Shown here: piece after piece, positions 11,182 to 23,823 of the stretch
Position numbering within the stretch: position 1 is the stretch's first letter
Layout of the letters: the number at the start of each line of letters is the position of its first letter
Source: Ephydatia muelleri
Lineage: Eukaryota; Porifera; Demospongiae; Spongillida; Spongillidae
Assembly: GCA_013339895.1 (NCBI GenBank)
Contig: JABACO010000005.1
Location: 8,695,025 to 8,759,024 of the forward strand
Direction: 5' to 3'
DNA: 64,000 nt
Program-made: the position numbers and the translations under genes
The notes under the pieces: model-generated
Databases searched by the model: none
The model's input: only the letters and a program-made list of their open reading frames with translations
What the model was told of the DNA's origin: nothing

Positions 11182-12340
11182 TCAAAATAATGATCTCCAG
11201 GGTTTCCTGTGTCCTTCTTCTGCCTGCTCCATTGTTCTTGCTTGTAGTCGAGGTTGCATTCTATTAACATGGACAACTGTTACTCTGTTCCCATCGCTTA
11301 TCTCAACCGTTACTGGGCTCATGATTCTTGTAACCTTCCACTTTCCCTCCCATCTGGGATCCAACTTTCCCGCTGTTGGAACTGACAACCAAACAGGCTG
11401 CCCTACCTGAAACGATCTAACTTTTGTGTGCCTGTCATATGTAGCTTTTTGATGCTGAGCAGCTTGCTGTAGGTGAGTATCTACGAAGTCTTTAAGATGG
11501 TCAAGCTTTGCGCATAATGACTTGGAGTAGGTCATAGCATCAAAGGCATTGGTGAATGGAGGCAGTTTTGGTTGTCGACCAAACATCATTACAAATGGGG
11601 ACACTCCTGTATAGCTGTGCGATATGCAAACAAAACCAGAGACAGATGACACTCCCACTCCTCCTCCCGTTCCACATACGTTCTGAGCAACTGCAGCAGC
11701 GACCGGTTAAATCTTTCAACCATACCATCACTCTGAGGGTGATATGCAGTAGTGCGGGACTTCTTGATCCCAAAAGCATCCAGCATATGGCGAAGCAACA
11801 AGCTCTCAAAGGCCCGGCCCTGATCAGAGTGAATGATGCTAGGTAAGCCAAATATGCAACAAAGCTTCACAAAAGCCTCATTGATTAAAGCAGCTGTCTG
11901 ATTCTTAAGCGGAATGGCTTCAGCCCATTTGGTGAAGTAATCTTGCACCACCATCAGATATCTATTGCCATTGGTAGACATTGGAACTTCTAAAATATCC
12001 ACTGCAATCATTTCCATGATCGACCAATAGGCATGCTGGTCAATGGAACTGGTGTAGGATTAGGAAGTTTAGAACGTTGACAAAGGACACAGTTTTTACA
12101 GAACCCCTTCACATCATTGTGCATTTTGGCCAAAATGCCTCTTGCTGGATTCGTGCTAAAGTTTTCTCCACCCCCTGGTGTCCAGCTCCTGGAGCACTAT
12201 GGCAGGAATGCAATGCCTCTTCATGCATGGTGTGAGGTATCAATGGCACTTGTATTACATCTTCACAAGGCCCTATCGCATATCTTCGGTAGACCACACC
12301 TTCTGACAATACTAGTTGAGACCAAAGATAAGCGTAACTC
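11182..12340 (-). mobile_element. Integrase region of the Gypsy fossil
   Basis: An H2C2 zinc-binding segment (HEEALHSCHSAPGAGHQG...) is followed by a DDE core. The core contains MIAVDILEVPMSTNGNRYLM, a block with SDQGRAFES, and AYHPQSDGMVERFNRSL. A C-terminal region with YTGVSPFVMMFGRQPKLP, PVWLSVP and VVHVNRMQPRL follows. There is no chromodomain that I recognise. Confidence 0.92.
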
Positions 12341-12341
12341 C

Positions 12342-13700
12342 TTAAAGGATACTGCTCCATTTAGGTGGTCTCACGTGCGACGCCTTTAACCCCAACAAAA
12401 CTTGATTCAGATGAGGGTCATGTTCTTGTGCATAACGAAGGGCTGCAATGTCTACTTCAGTTCTCACTGCTGATACCACATCAGATGGTTGGTAAGTTGG
12501 ACGTCTTGAAAGAGCATCAGCATTGCTATTACTGCTACCCTTTTTGTATTCAATGTGGAAGTCGTACTCTTGCAATGCCAATGCCCACCGACATAGAAGA
12601 CCCTCCATTTTCTGAGCAGATAACCACTGTAACGGTGCATGATCAGTCACAACAGTGAAAGGTCTCCCTAGCAGATAGTGGTGGAACTGCTTAGTTGCAT
12701 ATACGATTGCCAAACACTCCTTTTGGATGACTCTGTAATTTTTCTCAGACTTTGAAAGGGTACGACTAGCATATGCAACAACATGCCCCTCCTGCTCTAA
12801 CACAGCACCTATTCCAGTGTTGCTAGCGTCGGTAGCCAGAACAAATTGACCAGCTCCAGAGCCAAACTTGGGGTATGCCAAGATGGGTGCCTGAGTTAAC
12901 TGTTTCTTCAAGGCATTGAAAGATGCATCACATTCTGGAGTCCAGCTGTACATTGTACCCTTCTCTGTAAGCTGATGCAGGGGAGCCGCAATGTTTGCAA
13001 AATTCAGCACGTACCGGCGATAATACGATGCAAGTCCCAGAAACTGATGTACTTCTGAAGCATCCGAAGGTACTGGCCAGTCCTTCACAGCTTGTACCTT
13101 TCGAGCCATTCCCTCAGTTGTAAAAACATGTCCCAGATAGTGCACCATTGTTAGACCTCTTGCACTTGTGTCCTCGTAAAGTAAGCCCAGCATCCTTAAG
13201 ACGACTCAGTACTACAGCAAGATGGCCTACATGCTCAGCTTGAGTCTTCGAATGGATGAGAATGTCATCAAGATAAGTTGTGACAAAGCTAACATCACGA
13301 AACAACTTGTTCATGAGATGCTGGAAAGACGCTGGTGCACCTGACAGTCCAAAAGGCATTCTCAGAAACTGGAACAATCCTAGACCTGGTCCAGGACAGA
13401 AGGCTGTTTTTTCACAATGATGCACTGGTAGCTGCCAATACCCAGACTGCAGATCTAACATGGAAAACATTCCACACCCTGACAATCTATCTTGAACCTC
13501 ATCTGGAAGTGGCAGAGGGTATGCATCTTTCACCGTGTTTTTGTTCAGGGCACAATAATCGACACAGAATCGAATCTCGCCAGATTTTTTCTTGGTGTAC
13601 ACTGCTGGGGCCATCCACGGACTGCTGCTTTCCTCTATTATGCCTTCAGCTAGCATATCCTTGATGAGCTTGTCCACTTCCTGTCGATACTTTGCTGGAA
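12342..13700 (-). mobile_element. Reverse transcriptase and RNase H region of the Gypsy fossil
   Basis: The RT shows FCVDYCALNKNTVKDAYPLP, a LDLQSGYWQLPV block, MPFGLSGAPASFQHLMN and the catalytic box YLDDILIHS. The connection region has FLGLASYYRRYVLNFA. The RNase H begins with FVLATDASNTGIGAVLEQ and includes YRVIQKECLAIVYATKQFHHYLLG and TDHAPLQWL. These are diagnostic of Gypsy pol. Confidence 0.93.
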
Positions 13701-14049
13701 TACGGCGAGGTGGTACCCTGATAGGTGATCAAGAGGTTGGATGAAATGATGTGTGAGAGTAGTAACTCCTGGAGAATTTCGATAAAGATCCTTGTATTTC
13801 TCAAGAAGCTGCCGTAATGTTTTATCTTCCACTTCAGGCAGTGTGACGTCATCTGTTTTCTTGAACTTCGGAATGGCACATTGCTCGATTTGAAGATCCT
13901 CATTACATTCTGGCTCTGCATTTTTAGAGGAAATTGCAGCTGTAGTTGAGGAATACTTCTTCTGTTCCGAACTTGAATTATGTGATGCTGCTTCCTGACT
14001 ACTATGATGTAGGGCAATAAGAAAAATCCAATGAAAGATGTTGCTGTTG

Positions 14050-14400
14050 AAGAAAATCACCCCCCACTATGACTGGTGAGATGAGGCTCTTAACTACCAG
14101 AAAACTGTGAGACACAGGAGACTCCAGACCATCAAAGCTCACTCTCGCTTCAACTTGCTGAAGGATTGACAACGCAGCACCCGAAGCTGTGACTAGTTTA
14201 ATCTTATTTGAGTCGCTCTGCTTCGTAACCTGCAATGGCGTTATTTTCCTTGCTATATCTTGCCTTATCAAAGATACTGACGACCCCGAATCAAGCATTA
14301 TATTGACTTGCACCCCGCATAACTCTCCTTTTAGAATACATGCAGCTAACTTACTCTTCGTGGTAGTTACCATGGTGACGTCAACTGGCGACTGGAATGT
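14050..14400 (-). mobile_element. Aspartic protease region of the Gypsy fossil
   Basis: The segment contains NIMLDSGSSVSLIRQDIA, the D(S/T)G(S/A)S active-site loop of retroviral-type aspartic proteases. Downstream is PVIVGGDFLQQ, matching the second conserved (I/V)(I/L)G.D.L motif. Confidence 0.88.
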
Positions 14401-15119
14401 CCGCCGCTCCGACCTTGAGCGGACACCCCACTGAAGTTTTCCTGGAGACAGTTTTTGGCTATATGTCCTGCACGCCCACAAATAAAACATTTTCTTGACT
14501 GAAGTGGTCTGTTTTTCAGAGCGGGACAATTTCGCTTCACGTGTCCTTGCTGATTGCAATGGTAGCAAGTGACGGAGCGAGGTAATGACTTTTCTCCTCG
14601 AAGAGCGGCCACTTGCTCTGCCAGCTCATCAACCTGCTTGCGCAGCTTCAGCTCTACCTCACTGAGTGCTGTGGACACTGTTGCCACGGCCGTAGGACGT
14701 TCTTCTTCCAAGGACAGCAACAGCCGCGCGCGTTCAATGGTTTTCTCCAAGTCGTTTACATCTCCATTCGCTCTTAACTGCTTACTAACTGCCGTCGGAA
14801 GTCCTACCAAAAGTTGATGCAACAATAGCTGGCTCCGAACGTCCGCCGTGACGTCTGGCATTGCGTGCTGAAGAAGCTTCTTGAGGTCGTAGAGGAAAAC
14901 CGACAAAGATTCTCCCGGTATCAGTTTCCGCTGATGAAACTGTTCAAGCGTCAAAAATTCGGTTGGCAAAAGACTTTTAACCATTTTTGCTTTGACTTGG
15001 TCGTACTCTTTTTGCACATCCTCGTCTAGTGCAAGCCATATTGCCAAAGCTTCACCCTCCAGCAAGGTTGGCAATTTAACGCTTTTGTCTCTTCGCTCCA
15101 CTTGTTCGCCGCGCTGCAT
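14367..15119 (-). mobile_element. gag region of the Gypsy fossil
   Basis: The translated region shows a helical Gag core (EGEALAIWLALDEDVQKEYD..., LTLEQFHQRKLIPGESLSVF, LLHQLLVGLP) followed by a coiled-coil-like segment. It then has two CCHC zinc knuckles, CYHCNQQGHVKRNC and CFICGRAGHIAKNC, which bind RNA in nucleocapsids. It precedes the protease region. Confidence 0.9.
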
Positions 15120-15227
15120 ATATCAAAACGCTTAAACCACTCAGCCGCATCTCCGGACGAGAAACTCTTTGGCACACTAAAATGATTTGTCGCCATTTCC
15201 GCTAAACGAACCGTTCTCTGCTACCAA

Positions 15228-15390
15228 TGTAAGACTCTGTAAACCAACTTGACTTAGTTACTCAGTGAATACAATCAATCAGTACAACTTGATTCACACT
15301 ATCACTATGACAACAGAACTAATCATGTTTCCAGCTGTTCCGTAGATACAATTACATCATATATAAAGACACGATGACATGCATGTTACA
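15228..15390 (-). repeat. 5' LTR of the Gypsy fossil (163 bp) and adjacent primer site
   Basis: It matches the 3' LTR closely. Immediately inside it, on the coding strand, is TGGTAGCAGAG (complement of about 15,216-15,226). This equals the first 11 bases of a primer-binding site complementary to the 3' end of initiator methionine tRNA plus CCA. Confidence 0.93.
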
Positions 15391-15394
15391 CTAG

Positions 15395-18055
15395 TATTGG
15401 CATTGAAAGCATATTGAACCCTGTAATGATCGATCGTCCCATGCACGGGTCTCTGGTATGAGTAATTCTTAACTCTTATAATATGCCTTTCTATTTGCCC
15501 ATGACTACCAGTCCTCAATTAGGACTATTTTGAACATGGGATGATCAATTTGTACAACAAGTGGCATGGTATACACATTTTCCAAAAGTCTTGACTTGTT
15601 GATTGTAACAGTTTCAGGCACAAAAGAGGTGGGCAATGAAAATGTGGAAGATCTGCACCTGTGCTGTATGTGCTGGAGACAAAACTATCAAACCAAGGTA
15701 GGTGTTCATTTTAAATTGTGACACTGATGGTATTGTAATTTTCCAAGGGAACTGCAATTTAGCAAAAAGCAACTTTGTACTGGTGTACAAGGAACTGTGG
15801 TGGCAATATAGTCTTCATGCTATGATGATGAACGTCCGCTAGCACTATCAGGTGTCTGTGTTTGTCTAGGAGGGCAAGAAATTAGACAAATGTCTGCTAA
15901 GCAGGGTCATCCATCCCTTGGTGGCCATTCACAAAGTCCCTGCCAGCAGCCAGGTTACCATCCAAAGAGAATGACCCTCATCATGCCTAATACCATTCAT
16001 GTGTATGAGAGTTTGAACACTCCAGAAATCTCTGCTCGGCTGGATTATTTAGTAGAGTATGTATGCAGACATTTAAAAAATAAATATTTTTCTTAGTGCA
16101 GAAAGACTTACTGGTTGAATCATTCAACCATCAAATATTAACCTATCTGCTGAAAAGGATACCAATTGTCAGCAGTATGCACACGTTCGCAAAGCTTACC
16201 ACCTCCCCTTTTCAATGTCCTTGTTGCCAAAATGTATTGGCTCATAAAGAACATCTCGCAATCAAATCCCTCTAATAAATTCCAACCATTTAGGCCACTG
16301 CAGGAAGATAATCATTTCATCATCTTTTCATCCATAGGTAACACACCAGCACCGCCACACATAATGATCAGGGTGTGCAAAACAGTATCTTACATTTTTA
16401 GGTACAGTATAAGAATGACAAGAGGAGCCCTTGTTACATACAATGGTATGTAACAGTTGACTTGCGAACAAGACTGCAATTATGCATTTCAATTAAGGAG
16501 AAAGCCATCATATTGATGAAAAGCTTACATTTAAAGAAAGCAGAGATTGGGTTACATCGGACTTACCAAATCAAATACAACATAACCTAACCCAAATCCT
16601 GAAAAAAGGCCAACAAAAGATTAAAGGTGCCAAGATGCAGCACAAAATGAATTGTAAAAAATGTATCCAGTCTCATCCTCAAAAGATTGTTTTGGTTACA
16701 TTAGATTACAAAACATCACACTTAGGCATCCATGTCACATCACCCCACAAGTGCCTTGATGCCTCAGAGAAGCCCACCTTGATTGACATAACAACCATTG
16801 TTCTTGCCATTGTACACTGTTGCGTGTAGCTCTGAGCTCATTTTCTTACCCGAGACTGCAAGGGTGATCCTACCCAGTGGCAAAGAAGTACAGGAACATA
16901 TGGAGGTGGCCAGAGGGAATTCTTGCAGTATCCAGAAGGTGGACATGATGCCCGAAGGCCTGCAGCAGTTACCTTGGAAAATGAACACATAACTTGCAGC
17001 AGATCTGTTCAATTCTATTTTCAACTGAGCATGCTTATCAGTGTGGAATTCAGTCCTGTCAGTCTGGAACAGAAATTCAGCTAGTTCAGTTTCGTGTTGC
17101 TTATTTTGTCATCAATAAATAAGTGCATGTATTGCTCTTGCTTTTTGGGAAGCCTTGCACAAAATGCCAAGCCCTCCTGACTCAATCATCCTCTTCCTCT
17201 TGACTTTGTTGCATGTCTCTAATTCTAAGCATAACAGATAAACCTTTTAAAAAAACTAAGTATGCACACAGGTTTATACAATAATCTGCAGGACTTGATC
17301 AATCACTTTGATTCATGCATAAGTATGAAACATATGCAATCTCTAACCCAAGGACGACAAATGCATGAGTTGCACCATTACCAAACGATTTTTCAGAGTT
17401 CTTACAAACCCAGACAATAGCAAAACTCTTACAACCTCTAGTGCCTTTTGCAGCCACAATGACATGATAGAAACTACATAATAAGCAAAGCACATAGAAT
17501 GATATAGACATATGCATCTGCAGATAAGGGACAAAGGAACCATTGTACCATTGTACACGGTCCCAGAATGAACAGATGCAGTGCAGCACTGATGGATGGC
17601 ATTATAGCTATTACAAAGTTTCTGCTTAAGGTGCTATACAAAGATGGTAATGTACTATTGCAATGGCATCGATGGCAGTAGTAGGACCACAGTACTGAGG
17701 GTGTACATTGACAAGTGAAAAGTCTCATTAGGCTGACTCGTAACACAGTCATTGTCTTCCTTGTATGGGGTTTCCAATATGTACAAGCTCAGGATAGGTG
17801 GCACAAATGCGTAAAACAATAGGGTTTCACACTACAATGTATAAAACATTGCTCATTAACTTTATGTATACTTGAATCAAAAGAAAATAATCATAATTGC
17901 ACAGTATTGCTTTGTTATTGTTGTCATTTGTTACAGATGGCAGAGGAATACAAACAATCCCAGCTTAGAATGCAACAACCCTCCCTGCTGCTTTCCTTTC
18001 TTTAAGCTGCATTATGAGAAAGGAAGAAATGCCAGCCACACAGTGAGGCTGCTAG
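15395..18055. other. No recognisable gene
   Basis: There are several short open frames on both strands, none with a motif I know. AG/GT pairs near 15,620-15,700 could mark small exons but give no recognisable protein. I see no repeats with defined ends. Confidence 0.45.
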
Positions 18056-18059
18056 GACA

Positions 18060-18690
18060 CTGAGCCCTGCACTGGTGTCTTATATGGAGAAAGGCCACAG
18101 TGTGAACAACTTATCACAGATCGCTCAGTAGTTTTGTGAGGTTTTTTTCAGTTGTGCTGTTTATCATTCATTATAATCAAAGCCAAGAATGTTAAAAGAC
18201 CACCTCTGCAAAGACCACATCTGATCTGATGATACCTCAAAAACTGCATTTATCATTTCCAGCTCTAGCACCATCAGCATAATGCAACAGCACCTGCAAA
18301 TAAAACCGCAGGCCAGGATTCAGTGAAGCAAAGCACAGTGGGCAGAAGTGGTCAAGTGTGCAATGGTTCATCAGAAAGGATCTGCTGATGAAGTCCTATC
18401 AACTTCATTTGGTGCAGGCACTGAATCTTGCTGACAGTGACAATAGGAGAAAGTGGGCTGAGAACTTTCTTCAGGCAATTGTGGATTTGACATACCCAGA
18501 GTATTTTTTATGGTCCGATGAAGCCACATTTTACTGTAAACAAGTTCAATGCTATTATTTGGGCCACAGAACCCTCATGTGTGTACATTGAAAAGACCAA
18601 TCACAACAAGGCTATGGGTCTATGAAAAACATATTATTGGCTAATTCTCATGGCAGTGTGAATGTAGATATTTACTTCCAGGTAATTTTA
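18060..18690 (+). mobile_element. Tc1/mariner-type (IS630) transposase remnant
   Basis: The reading frame at 18,358-18,591 gives VQWFIRKDLLMKSYQLHLVQ, ALNLADSDNRRKWAENFLQ and FLWSDEATFYC. The pattern of a Lys-rich HTH linker, LxxxDxxxRxxFAxxFL, and FSDEATFxxxG with the second catalytic Asp (SDEATF at about 18,514-18,531) is the DDE_3 transposase family. After this Asp the sequence continues out of frame as FNAIIWATEPSCVYIEKTNHNKAMGL, matching the usual vNrhNxryW...NPH block, so the copy carries at least one frameshift. The region before 18,300 has several stops, and no third acidic residue is visible. I found no terminal repeats, so this is a decayed internal fragment. Confidence 0.65.
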
Positions 18691-18699
18691 AAAATACAT

Positions 18700-19393
18700 A
18701 CGATATCACTGTATTCTTCACTGACCAACGTGTTTCGTGAATGGTCTACTCTGGAGGGAGGGGGGATGTTTTGATCGTCAAGATGTGAGATGTGTGTGGT
18801 CCAATAGGCTAGCTGTGGTCGTATTCACGGCATGAAATACTGTAAGTGCGATTCTGGCCCCACCAGATTTATAGCCCAGTCATGAGTAGCGGGCCTGGCG
18901 ATTTAGGTTTTATTGCACAGCTTGCGATGTAAGCGTGGCGAACAAAGTAGTGTACTTCTAACACCAGGGAAGCTAGGGGGAAGGAGAGAACCTTTTCATC
19001 AGGCCTCCCAGACGATTTCACCTCCACCCATAACGCCCATAATTTGTTAGGGGTTAGGGTCACCAAGAGGCACTTCCGTACGTTCGGCATGACTAAAGAT
19101 TCAACCGCTGTGCGGTGTTTCGCGTAACTAGGCAAACGATTGAGGCAATGGACGGACGTTCCCAGAACTCGTTACCGCTCCGTTTCTACAGCCACGAACG
19201 GCGTAACAAGCGATCATTACAACCGTATACCCTTTGTATTCCATCCGTAATTTTGAAATCCTTCTTACAATAATAAAATCAAAATAAAATAAATATGGGA
19301 CAGTTTCTGCGAAAATTGCCCCACGGTTAAAATGTTATAAAAATGCATCGCGTTTGAATCACTATAACTTCCCAACGGATAATGCTATCGACT
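18700..19393. other. Left flank of the nested complex, no recognisable gene
   Basis: Unique sequence with rather more CpG than the preceding 3 kb. A minus-strand frame at 18,869-19,135 has no recognisable motif. The last bases precede the ATGGCATGTAATTCG terminus of unit A. Confidence 0.4.
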
Positions 19394-19408
19394 ATGGCAT
19401 GTAATTCG
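19394..19408. mobile_element. Left terminus of unit A, split off by a later insertion
   Basis: ATGGCATGTAATTCG here is the inverse of CGAATTACATGCCAT at 41,116-41,130. The continuation expected from the other unit ends (TGCCAAAACGAAAAAAG) is found 13.1 kb away at 32,541, after the inserted element. The last six bases (AATTCG, 19,403-19,408) recur at 32,535-32,540 as its target-site duplication. Confidence 0.85.
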
Positions 19409-21180
19409 TATGGAACGCCCGAGCCGCCAAAATTCACGAAAATACGGTATGTTGGGAAAAAAAAATTTCACGGAAAAAAGTTTTTTTTTCAAAAAAAAAA
19501 AAAAAGTAAGCCTCTGTTTTACGGAGAGAAGTTGCTGTTTTACGGACGATTCGAATGAACGCTCTCTTATTAGAACACTTGTTTACACCTGTAGTGCACG
19601 GTTTAGAGCCAGCTACACGACCTTCTCGCTTCGACTTTCATCACCCTTTCGTTACAAGTGACAAGGGAGCGCAACGAAATCAAATCCTTCTGACCAGATC
19701 AGCTGTACCAGGGAACAATGCTCGACCGATAGTTACGGCTAGCTGCGGCCTTGTTTCGTATGCGCATCTTCGCTAACATCTTACTCTACCGTGTACCTAC
19801 GGGCCTGAGCTTGATCCAGAGCAATACGTGACGAATTAACCGATTGAAAGACTTTCTGATAGGACCTTCAGTACTTCGGAAAGTGTAGCTGGCTCTCTAC
19901 CGGTTTCTTTCTTTGATGTTGCAGTCGCTCCGAAGTTCGCGCGCGTAAATTTACCATGACACCTCTTTCCTTCCGTGCTGGTTGTTACTAGTTGTGGTTT
20001 CATATACAACATTTCTGTCCTCTGCACAATGCGATTGTCCATACTGGCACAGTGCGCTGAGCTGTGCTGTCAAGAGGTCGGATGCAGCACGGTATATTAC
20101 ACATTTCCTGATTGGCCTACTTGCTTGACAAACCGTGTGCTAATCATGTTTTACTAGAGCTCTACTCTAGTATCTATGTCCGAATTAAAAGCTTGCATTT
20201 ACTTATACCGGGTGCTTCACAATGAATACAACATATTTCAATCACAATAATATTTCACAGCATAGTACAAAAATATGAAAGAATAACGTCTTGCATTTCT
20301 TGAGAACACCCAATATTCCATGTTACACCAGATTAGTCAAGTTTAACATACTATTAATAGTTGATGTTAAGAGTTCTCTCAAAGTAGTAGTATGGAAGAA
20401 AATGCTCTGTTGGTGGGCAACAAATACATGTGCTAAAAGACTGTACCAGCATGAAAATTGGATGAGAAAAATTATATCCCATCACTATTGATCATGGTTT
20501 GAATTGATTTCATTTCCCACAGTATGCAGTTTCTATTTGCAAAACAACACCAATGTTAAGGTTACAGAGGGCATCCACTAAAGATGCACCAATTGCAAGT
20601 GAAAAATATCGTTCTATTAACTATATTCCATTAACAGAATAATGTAGACCAAGATTATGAATTATTACATGGATAGGAATTAAGGAAGACACAAAAGATG
20701 ATCATTTTGAACTTAACCAAGAACCAGCTAACATTTTTGTCCAAAAACAGGCTCGGATTGATCATATTGTAATATTGCTTTGCCTGTATTTTAAAATGTC
20801 TATCAGCTTGAAACTAAATGAAGCACACATGAAAATGCTAACTTGCTTTTCAGTGAGCATGCAGTAGCAATGAGCCCATATGCTATGCAAGTATTTAAAT
20901 ATATTCATTTGACTTCGTTTCTATGGTCCTGTGTAGGGTAAAAAAAATTTGAACCCATACATGTTTTGCAGAGGATCAATCAAAGTGGGGGAGTGCAAAA
21001 TTGCATGCAGCAGTGATATAGTGAACTGTACTGTAACCAGACAAATTGTTTTTGTTTTGGTTTCAAACAGAAATCAGTACAGATCACATTCACACGATGT
21101 AAGCTTGATTTGGACAAACATGATGAATCCACATGCAATTCTCCATCAGGTAGAATTTGAGGACTGTAGGATAAATAAAA

Positions 21181-21238
<58 letters not shown>

Positions 21239-21522
21239 GCTACTGTGGAGGCCTGCAAGGCTGCAAAGAGAAAACAATTTTATTTTAAATGGCTGATTAG
21301 TTTAGGTGTGCCTAGAGCTGCACTCCTTACACTAGTTGATACCATACCCACCTACTCATCAACCCTCCCTCCCCTCACACCACACCTTCTTTTGTCTTCA
21401 CACACACCACTACTGTGTAAGCACACAACACATCATTGTACACACACACATACACACACTTCACACTCATACTCACACAAAGTGTAGACACCCTGTACAC
21501 ACACACTAGTGTAAGCCCTCTG

Positions 21523-21608
<86 letters not shown>

Positions 21609-22269
21609 AGTGTAGTGGAGTACTCAACATGTACTGACCATAGGCTGTGTGATGAAGATGTTTGCCTTACAAGTACACTGGGCTCAGTATAATCTAAATA
21701 TAATTAAAAAAAATAGAATTTTTCAACTCACATTGAAATCTTGTTTATGTTACCTAGGTCTTCAGGTGGGATAGCCACATGTACTTGCTGTGATTGGAGA
21801 TGGCTGAAGATAAAGCCACATCATGTGAGAGGTACAAATTAATAATCATTGTATTACGTACCCATTTCCTCAGGTTCTGGGACACATTCTTCTGCTTCCC
21901 ATCATGCCACATGTTCATAGCTAAACTCTTTGTCACTCCCTTACCATTACTGGTTCATCAACAGCTTCAACTTTATTATCCTTGTGTAGCTTCGTCTTTC
22001 CTTATCCTTATCCATTCCTCAACCTTGTTATGTATTATATACCGTGACGTCAAGGCGTGTAACAGGTACCTGCCTTCTTGCATACACAACATGAAGTGTG
22101 GATACGATCAGGATTTCTTTGCTTACTATGTACGCAATTATCTTAGTAAGAATAGTTTAGTATGTTCTGACCTTTCTGTTTTGAAAAACTACTATTCCAA
22201 CTGATATGTTTCTGAAACCCACAGCATACATTTGCGGATTGGTGAGCTTATAAATGTGCATTCCAATCT

Positions 22270-22829
22270 TGCTGGAGATGAAGTATTGCATTTGCTCAAC
22301 AGAAGACCAGGGTTAAATCTACTCAGCAAAAACCGGAATGGAAACATCGCTTTGTTTGCCTTGCATATCATCAACAGTATCAAGCCCTAGCAGTGAAGAT
22401 GAAAAAGATAAACTTCATATGGCTGGGTTAGGGGAGAAAGTTATAGGATTTTCTGCTTTGAATGTTGATGCAGAAAGCTTTAGGGATACCATTCATTCTC
22501 AAAGTCGCACCTTTCAAGTGGCTACGTCATGTGCAAGGCAAAACCTAATTCAGCACAGTTGGAACCATTGTCAAACCTGACATATAGTTCACCAGCAGTC
22601 TTAAAGGAAAGATATGGATGCTGCAAAACATATTTGGTCCCACTGCAGCAGGATTTAGACATGTCATGCATGAAATCAGGTTCAACTAGTGTAAGCAGCT
22701 TGTTTTTCATAACCAATTAATGTACATACAGTCTGTTGATATGTTTCAGATGATGGAGAAGTGTTTGAAATGTGGGCTTTGTCTTCCTATGGGTGATTTA
22801 TTGACCCATGTGGAACTGTGCAAAAAATG
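22270..22829 (+). pseudogene. Duplicate of HECT-gene exons 1-2, left arm
   Basis: Reads DEDEKDKLHMAGLGEKVIGF-like sequence, then, after a frame change, MCKAKPNSAQLEPLSNLTYS, VLKERYGCCKTYLVPLQQDL and a donor at 22,690/22,691. Exon 2 (22,750 on) encodes MMEKCLKCGLCLPMGDLLTH. Compared with the core copy it lacks about 7 bp in exon 1, giving a frameshift, and its exon-2 donor GTGAAC is AATGAAC. It also lacks about 350 bp present in the core copy near 26,960-27,310. No HECT exons follow, because the arm ends 530 bp later. It cannot make a ligase. Confidence 0.85.
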
Positions 22830-22964
22830 AACAAATATTGTATTACGCCCTCGGCGTTTTTAAAGATACGAGTACGAAATAATGACACTACTTAATGGGT
22901 CATATCAAGTGCAAATGAAGTGATTAGTCAAATAACTTCATTTCTAAAAAGAGACATTATAGTA

Positions 22965-23198
22965 CTACTGTGGATGCAATGAATGAACAAACAGTTTAGC
23001 CACCATGAAATGGTTAATCAATGACTGTTCAATGCTGCACTCTGATCCCGGTATCATACTAGTGTGCAGTTGTTGATCCAATGCTGCCTTCTGAGTTGCA
23101 GAAAGCAGTACTGGTGGATCGTCCACAATGACTTGTTCGTGCTCAATGTTGAGAGGAACTGGACCATTCCAATCAATCCCATAACTTTCAGAATCAGG
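22965..23198 (-). pseudogene. Possible C-terminal exon of an integrase-like transposase, left arm
   Basis: Mirror copy of 28,745-28,978, with the same acceptor, frame and terminal TAG. A more divergent member of the same domain is at 55,734-55,990 in unit C, which supports the idea that it is a real protein domain. Confidence 0.4.
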
Positions 23199-23617
23199 CT
23201 AAGATACAAGGTGCAAATTAAATGCACGAATTCATAATGCGTATTTTTCCACTCCTGCACCCCCAGGCATAACAAAAATAATCCTTCAAATAATAAACAG
23301 TCCATACTCAAAGACACATTTTTCAGGACTTAAACAACATAATTAATGCTGCTAACATGGCTTGCTCTTAATAACACACACTACAGGACTAGTCTGCACA
23401 ATACAAAGCACTAACCTCAACTAAACCCCTTGCAACCATGCAACTTGAAGAGGATTCATCCATTGTGCACAGACCCATTGTCCACAGTTGCAGTGGTGCC
23501 CTATTCTTATTGAATGCCGACACCAGCCATTCCTAAAGCCATCCAATAGCTAAGGATTTTATCTCTCCTCACACACATGTACCTGAACATGCATTTACTT
23601 TCCAGACGAACCTTATA

Positions 23618-23790
23618 CATAGTGAATGCTGATACAAATGAATAGTGTAATCACAAGCTGACATGCTGATACAAATGAATAGTAAAATCACAGTGACATG
23701 CTGATACAATGTTTGAATGATGCTGATACAATGTTTGAATGATGCTGATACAATGTTTGAATGATGCTGATACAATGTTTGAATGATGCT
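23618..23790. repeat. 22-bp tandem repeat next to the HECT stop codon
   Basis: Four perfect or near-perfect copies of CTGATACAATGTTTGAATGATG lie at 23,701-23,788, preceded by two copies of ACATGCTGATACAAATGAATAGT. They lie just 3' of the HECT gene and may be in its 3' untranslated region. Confidence 0.9.
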
Positions 23791-23823
23791 GCTGGTGAAA
23801 ACGACATACACCAAAGAGTCACT

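Larger units (their letters stand above)
10874..15394 (-). mobile_element. Gypsy-family LTR retrotransposon, fossil, with both LTRs and target duplications
   Basis: LTRs lie at 10,878-11,047 and 15,228-15,390, flanked by 4-bp CTAG duplications (10,874-10,877 and 15,391-15,394). In minus-strand order the interior holds an initiator-Met-type primer site, gag with two CCHC knuckles, an aspartic protease, reverse transcriptase, RNase H, integrase and a polypurine tract. The order protease-RT-RNase H-integrase defines Gypsy/Metaviridae. The two LTRs differ by about five substitutions and one 7-bp indel over about 163 bp, roughly 97% identity, so it is of moderate age. The pol region is broken in several places and the copy looks inactive. 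No envelope gene is seen. Confidence 0.95.
19409..23358 (+). repeat. Left inverted arm (3,950 bp) of the 13.1-kb element
   Basis: It is almost identical to the reverse complement of 28,585-32,534. By eye I noted only a handful of differences, among them a 4-bp GATC near 19,886/32,058, poly-A/T length near 19,490 and scattered substitutions. The outer 0.7 kb is CpG-rich, unlike the AT-rich remainder, and could act as a promoter. The inner end after GCTGCTAACAT is abrupt. It contains two (CA)n tracts (21,181-21,237 and 21,522-21,607), the first exons of a HECT-type gene on the plus strand, and an integrase-like exon on the minus strand. Confidence 0.95.

Noticed and set aside
21181-21630. Cys/Val and His/Thr repeat proteins over (CA)n/(GT)n tracts, also near 30,400, 38,100, 44,050, 45,900, 58,000 and 62,400-64,000
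   Set aside because: Any dinucleotide repeat is open in several frames. There are no flanking coding features.
21794-22204. 136-codon frame in the left arm (and its mirror at 29,739-30,149) as a membrane protein
   Set aside because: Present in both arms simply because the arms are duplicates. No known family, and composition is consistent with chance in AT-rich DNA.
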